A stretch of DNA of 64,000 nucleotides from Beroe forskalii (lineage: Eukaryota; Ctenophora; Nuda; Beroida; Beroidae), in the NCBI GenBank assembly GCA_011033025.1, contig WFMF01000017.1, forward strand, positions 682,001-746,000, read 5' to 3'. Under the pieces are notes generated by a model. That model saw only the letters and a list, made by a program, of their open reading frames with translations. It had not been told where the DNA came from and made no database searches. Below, in pieces: positions 60,006 through 64,000 of this stretch. A program made the position numbers and the translations under genes. Within the stretch, counting starts at the first letter, position 1. The number at the start of each line of letters is the position of its first letter.

Positions 60006-60841
60006 TATAAATAGATAGACACGCGCCTATCAGGTCCATTTTGGGATACTGCCCGAGGGCGTAAGCCCGAGGGTGGTATCCGGTTTTGGCCCGAGCCCGT
60101 AGGGCGAGGGTCTAAACCAATATGGACCCGATCAGGCAAGTGTCTATATATTATAGACCCGCATGAAAACTGCAGAGGGTTCTATAAGTGAGTAAGTGCC
60201 TCAGTGCTGCCTCATGGCCCAGGAGTGAATCAGGTTGTCGCCCAGGAATATTTTAAGGTTTAAAGTGGTATATAAACATGGCCATTGCGCTTCTTTTAAG
60301 CCCACAACGAAGTCTCTACGACTTTCCTGAGCTGAGATACAAAAATCGCCTCTGCTATGTATTGCGCATGGCGCATGCCCAAAAATCAGTTTTTCGCCCA
60401 TAACTCTGTTCCTGAGCATTTTAGGGCATATGTTTATTAACAAGTCGTATATAAACATGGCCATTGCGCTTCTTTTAAGCCCAAAACGAAGTCTCTACGA
60501 CCTTTCTGAGCCAAGTTACGATTTTTCATAGATCAGTCGGCTGCGCCTCAACTAAAAATCGATTTTTCGGCACTTTCCCCACCCCGGAAAGTCCCGGAAA
60601 GTTGCTAGATCGATTTTTTTGGCAAAAAACTATGGATTATAGTCAAAATCGCTTGGTGTAGAATTTGTTCCTGAAAAAATTAGGATTTGACTCTATTATT
60701 ACTCCTCTTATCATCTTAATGAAATGAATTGATAGACATACTTTGCCACTCTTCATTTAAATCTCTAGGTCTTGTTACGCAACACTCAATGAGGTACTTT
60801 GTAGCTTTTGAGAACTAATTTGGAAAGTTATTTGTTATAAA

Positions 60842-61783
60842 ATACATAGACACGGTGCGCGAAGGGATCTATTTCAGATAGAACCCGTGTAGCGGGTTCT
60901 ATCTGATAGAATGATACGAGTGCGCGCAGCGCACGAGTTTTCATTCTTTGTGTAATCCCGAGACGAAGTCGAGGGATTACACTTAAATAGACTCTGAGAG
61001 CACCGTGTCTATGTATTATAGATGAGTCCGGGTTATTGCATGAGAGTCTAAAGACAGAACTAATGGAAATAACTGGTAACAAAATTGGCAGAACAAGCAT
61101 TTCAGCTTTTCAAGAGATTCAGTGCTTTGATTGGATGATTTGAAACTTTGCAGAATTGAATTGAGAATGACAGGAGAAGGATGGTTCATGAACAGGATTG
61201 AAATCATTGTAGGAATTGAACAGGATTATGTCTCGAAGAGCACTATTGTACGATTACAAATGCAACAACAAAAACAATATCAATCAAAGAATCAATATAA
61301 CAAAAACAATATCAACAAATAAGGGCATAACGATAATCTGTAGGAGCATGCAAAAGAGGTACATGGACTTTTTCTCTCCGTGTGAACAAGTAAAGCCGAG
61401 CATGAAGGGAGAAACGAAACAGTATCAAGTGCAGAAACTGTGAATGAGAGAATGAGAAACCGTTTGCTGAAGGATATTCCTCCGAAACCAGTGGCACGTG
61501 CGCGCGCGCAACACGTGACCATGATTTGGTACAGTAACAGTGACACGTGTGCGAGTCACGTGGTACGGTAATTACATGTTTTGAGAGTTTCTCGCGGGAA
61601 CGAAACATTTGGTATACATGTTGCTAGTAAGAGTGTGTGTTGTTTGAAAGGAGTACAATACACTGAAACTATGTGATAGAGACAGTGAATGTATTTGATA
61701 GAGGGATTCTGCCAGCGTGTCTATCGCTCTATTTTCTATCCCCTCCCGCTGGCTAAATCCTCATGCAACAACCCGGACGAATC
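60842..61783. mobile_element. 0.94 kb element flanked by TATAAA (copy 2)
   Basis: Block copy 1 has the empty site TTGTTATAAATTTGTAGC at about 30225; here TATAAA appears on both sides (60836-60841 and 61784-61789). Inner pairs are inverted: ATACATAGACACGGTGC (60842) with GCACCGTGTCTATGTAT (about 60999), and GAGTCCGGGTTATTGCATGA (about 61024) with an imperfect complement at 61762-61783. Several CACGTG boxes lie at 61494-61562. No coding domain. Confidence 0.85.
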
Positions 61784-62082
61784 TATAAATTTGTAGCACT
61801 TCTTTAAATCGCTTTCTACATTTATGTAGAAGTATAAAAGCTTCATATAGCTTATTAACTTATCAAGAAGTGTAACTTGTCCGCTTGTAGACTTTGGGTT
61901 ACATTACTAACCATCTTATTAATATACTTAATTACTAATTAAGTTAATACACGAAGTTTATTCTGTAGTAGTGTACCATGAGTCTAGACACGTCTTCGAC
62001 TGTTGTGGGTATTATTTAAGAACTAAGAAGTACTATTAGAAGTATGCACCATGTCTAACTTGTCACCTATTGTACCCAGGCA

Positions 62083-62586
62083 ATGTCAGAAGGTGAATGT
62101 GCAGATGACACGAAGCCCCAAGGTGACCTGCAACAAGTTCCACAACTTCGAGCTGATCAACTCAAGGAAATCCAGAAGCTCTTGCTCGGAGGAGCAACCC
62201 TTAACCCTGACTCTCCTCCAGCTGCCTCAGACAAGAAGTTCGTTGATTGGAGCAGTCTGAACTGCGAGCTGGACAGCAAAAACAGGCAGATCCACTGTCC
62301 ACGGTGCCCCAGCAAGATATGTCTGGCAGACGTGGGGAAGCTGGTGCAGAGCGAAATGAAGATGGCTAAGTACAAGGTGGATGGGGCGGACGATGAGGTG
62401 GTTACCTTTTTCTGGGTCCTGGGCTCCCTCATGTCCTTCGAGAATATCGGAGTTACCAAAGTGGTGGATAACATCAAGTTTTTATCGTGTGCAGATTGTG
62501 AGGTTGGCCCTCTAGGCTGGCATGACACCACTGATAACACTAAGTTTTACATAGCTGCAGACAGAGTTAGGTATCTGGATTCGTAG
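62083..62586 (+). CDS. RABIF: RABIF/MSS4 homolog, Rab-binding zinc protein (intact)
   Basis: A 167-codon frame. The C-terminal two thirds match MSS4: CPRCPSKI with C72/C75, WVLGSLMSFENIGVTK (111-126) and IKFLSCADCEVGPLGWH (131-147) with C136/C139 as the second zinc pair; the human protein has FIFENVGFTKDVGNIKFLVCADCEIGPIGWH at the equivalent place. MSS4 binds nucleotide-free exocytic Rabs (including Rab3, Rab8 and Rab10) as a weak exchange factor and holdase. The N-terminal 60 residues are longer than in mammals and unassigned. An upstream ATG at 62051 opens a different frame, so either 62083 is the start or the CCAG before it (62075-62078) is a splice acceptor. It is downstream of Rab3 exons on the same strand. 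Copy 1 is at 30527-31027. Confidence 0.92.
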   Translation: MSEGECADDTKPQGDLQQVPQLRADQLKEIQKLLLGGATLNPDSPPAASDKKFVDWSSLNCELDSKNRQIHCPRCPSKICLADVGKLVQSEMKMAKYKVDGADDEVVTFFWVLGSLMSFENIGVTKVVDNIKFLSCADCEVGPLGWHDTTDNTKFYIAADRVRYLDS

Positions 62587-63881
62587 GGGTAGTTTATATT
62601 GTAGGCAGTTGAAGCTTTATATTACCTAGATGTTTCCTACTGTACTTGGATGCCTGAAAGCCTGATGCATCTGTTATTGCCCTTAAATCTTTAATTCAGT
62701 GCCAATCATTTGTAATGAAGTAATGGGTGACCACTGATCACTGACCTAGTCGCGCTGGTTACGACAATTTGCTGTTCAGTGTCATAAAATGATCACAATT
62801 TGAAAATTAAATTTTCACATACTTGGCACGGGGTATTTATTGCTTTACATTTGAGATATTCTTGTATGAATCTGGTTACTGTTATGCTGTATTTACTGTG
62901 AAGAACTTACTATTGTCTAGCCTGTAGCCAGCTGACGGAACTTTGTATTGCCACCAATCAAAAGCCAATAAGATCCAATAGCAGACTTGGTAGATAGATC
63001 TAAAAGCCAGGTGATTTATGACTGCATCAGACAAGGCTGTATAAAAGGAGACCTTAGTACTTTGAAAATCCCCATTACACTTTTACTGAATATTGAATAC
63101 TAGCTTTTAGTAGAGCAATTATCCAAACGCAGAATAGATAAAGATAATATTCTATGAAGCTCCTGTTCGATATTCATAGAACTCTTGGCAAGGTTGTAAA
63201 TTATAATTGCTATTTCATTGGTGGTGGATTCATCTATTCATGATCAGAATGTTTCCAATTTGACCGCATAAACCATCATTTATGTCTGCTGGTTGCTGTT
63301 AATTTTATTTGTTATGAATTATGATTTCTTATTACTGTCATTTGATTCATTAAAAATTGATTGAAAATCACAATTAAATTTGACTCAAGATAATTCATAC
63401 TTTTATTTCATGAAAGACGTATCTTTTATTGATCATTTTCATGTCTCAATGTAATAATTCAATACTTCAATAGCTACCATGATCATTAAAATCATGTCAG
63501 AAATACTCTTATTGTCTTCCTTTGAGTTTTATAGAGGCTAACATTTAATTTGTTAACCTTAACTTGAACCAACTTATTCATGAGATATTTACTGATGGAT
63601 CAAAATATCAATGGTTGAAAATCTCTCGTGTAGCAATATAGCAATATGATATGAAGCACCAGCTTATAGTGGCACCAGCTACAGTTGAACATGCTTTACG
63701 ATATTGCAATGAAAATTAGGTATTTATTCAATCGAGTTAGGAACAGGAATATATAGGTATTGAATAAATTATTGCCTGTAGGCATTGGTGTAATTTTTTG
63801 AACTACTAGTACTGTATACCCAGAATTTTAATTCTCTTGTGTTACATATTACCTTGCTTGTTGTTCCTTAAATTATGAAGA
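62587..63881. other. Intergenic between RABIF/MSS4 copy 2 and the DHRS7-like gene
   Basis: Collinear with 31028-33095 of block copy 1 minus the hAT-like element. The unoccupied hAT target GTAGCAAT lies near 63630-63640. No gene seen. Confidence 0.6.
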
Positions 63882-64000
63882 ATGCAGATGTTGGAACATG
63901 TATATGACTTTCTGAATGGACTTCATGTATATTGGTACTGTTTAATCAAATACTCGTGGTTGGCTATCCTTCTTCTGTTCCTGTGGAAGCTTGTAACACT
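63882..64000 (+). CDS. DHRS7-like short-chain dehydrogenase, N-terminus only (cut by window end)
   Basis: Starts ATGCAGATGTTGGAACATGT, the same as broken copy A at 33096, and runs open to the window edge through the membrane-anchor residues WLAILLLFLWKLVT. One base differs in this stretch (GTATATTGG for GTACATTGG). Whether this copy is intact further on cannot be seen; copy A loses its frame about 190 bp into the gene. Confidence 0.7.
   Translation, partial: MQMLEHVYDFLNGLHVYWYCLIKYSWLAILLLFLWKLVT

Larger units (their letters stand above)
55162..60698. mobile_element. 5.5 kb long-inverted-repeat element, TTA target duplication
   Basis: Block copy 1 reads CCATTCCTTACTCC without interruption at about 30085; here TTA is duplicated (55159-55161 and 60699-60701) around the insert. 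Arms of about 440 bp (55162-55605 and about 60255-60698) start TAATAGAGTCAAATC and share GCGATTTTGACT, GGACTTTCCGGGG and GAAGCGCAATGGCCAT. A 3 bp TWA duplication suggests PIF/Harbinger, but no transposase is visible. Inside are a nested element (55615-57584), a stretch from 57700 to 59000 with no domain, and a copy of the repeat found at 60842-61783. Confidence 0.9.
50760..64000. repeat. Large duplicated block, copy 2
   Basis: Collinear with 22436-33212 from TGTACTGCCTTGGACAGGCA to the window end. It lacks the 3 kb and 1.2 kb insertions of Rab3 intron 4 and the hAT-like element, but has its own insertions at 52803-54008, 55162-60698 and 60842-61783. Coding exons are nearly unchanged, for example exon 4 differs only by ACA to ACT. 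A recent segmental duplication or two haplotypes placed in series would both look like this. Confidence 0.9.

Overview
This is a piece of a eukaryotic, almost certainly animal, nuclear genome. It is AT-rich, with GT-AG introns, non-LTR retrotransposon relics, MITEs and minisatellites. The protein-coding content is metazoan: a Rab3-type GTPase in six exons, a RABIF/MSS4 homolog, DHRS7-like short-chain dehydrogenases and mitoribosomal protein mL41. I cannot fix the phylum; an invertebrate, perhaps a sponge or cnidarian, is a guess from repeat style and gene divergence.

Layout. 1-10.4 kb is repeat territory: several MITEs, a 1.3 kb almost spacer-less palindrome (3880-5193), a LINE 3' end, a LINE ORF1-like gene with one in-frame stop, and a foldback element (8973-10403). 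An mL41 gene lies at 10.8-11.1 kb. A ~4 kb satellite of ~52 bp units (12.8-16.9 kb) carries one clean TA-flanked MITE. A 1053 bp tandem duplication (18.9-21.0 kb) precedes the Rab3-like gene (21261-28357), whose fourth intron has taken up two mobile elements and a large minisatellite. RABIF/MSS4 copy 1 (frame-damaged) and a broken DHRS7-like copy follow. From 34.8 to about 41.4 kb lies a nearly full-length LINE, then a second DHRS7-like copy, a long gene-poor stretch, and two 1.2 kb units each joining a TTGACAYCACTC minisatellite to a LINE reverse-transcriptase C-terminus.

From about 50.76 kb to the window end the sequence repeats 22.4-33.2 kb: Rab3 exons 4-6, RABIF/MSS4 (here intact) and the start of the DHRS7-like gene. 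The two blocks differ by few substitutions, many small indels and several insertions. Because one block is the empty site for insertions in the other, target-site duplications can be read directly: an 8 bp TSD hAT-like element (32078-32832), a 5.5 kb long-inverted-repeat element with TTA TSD (55162-60698), a nested 2 kb element with ATAT TSD (55615-57584), and a 0.94 kb element flanked by TATAAA (60842-61783).

The most unusual item is the LINE. Its ORF1 encodes a PHD-like zinc finger, a coiled coil, an AlkB-type 2-oxoglutarate/Fe(II) dioxygenase domain with the expected iron- and 2OG-binding residues, and an SGNH-hydrolase domain. Its ORF2 has a second zinc finger, an endonuclease and a reverse transcriptase. 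An AlkB demethylase-like domain in a retrotransposon suggests a function on methylated nucleic acid, such as its own RNA, as proposed for AlkB domains of some plant RNA viruses. Rab3 beside MSS4, a chaperone/exchange factor for Rab GTPases, is a second notable neighbourhood.
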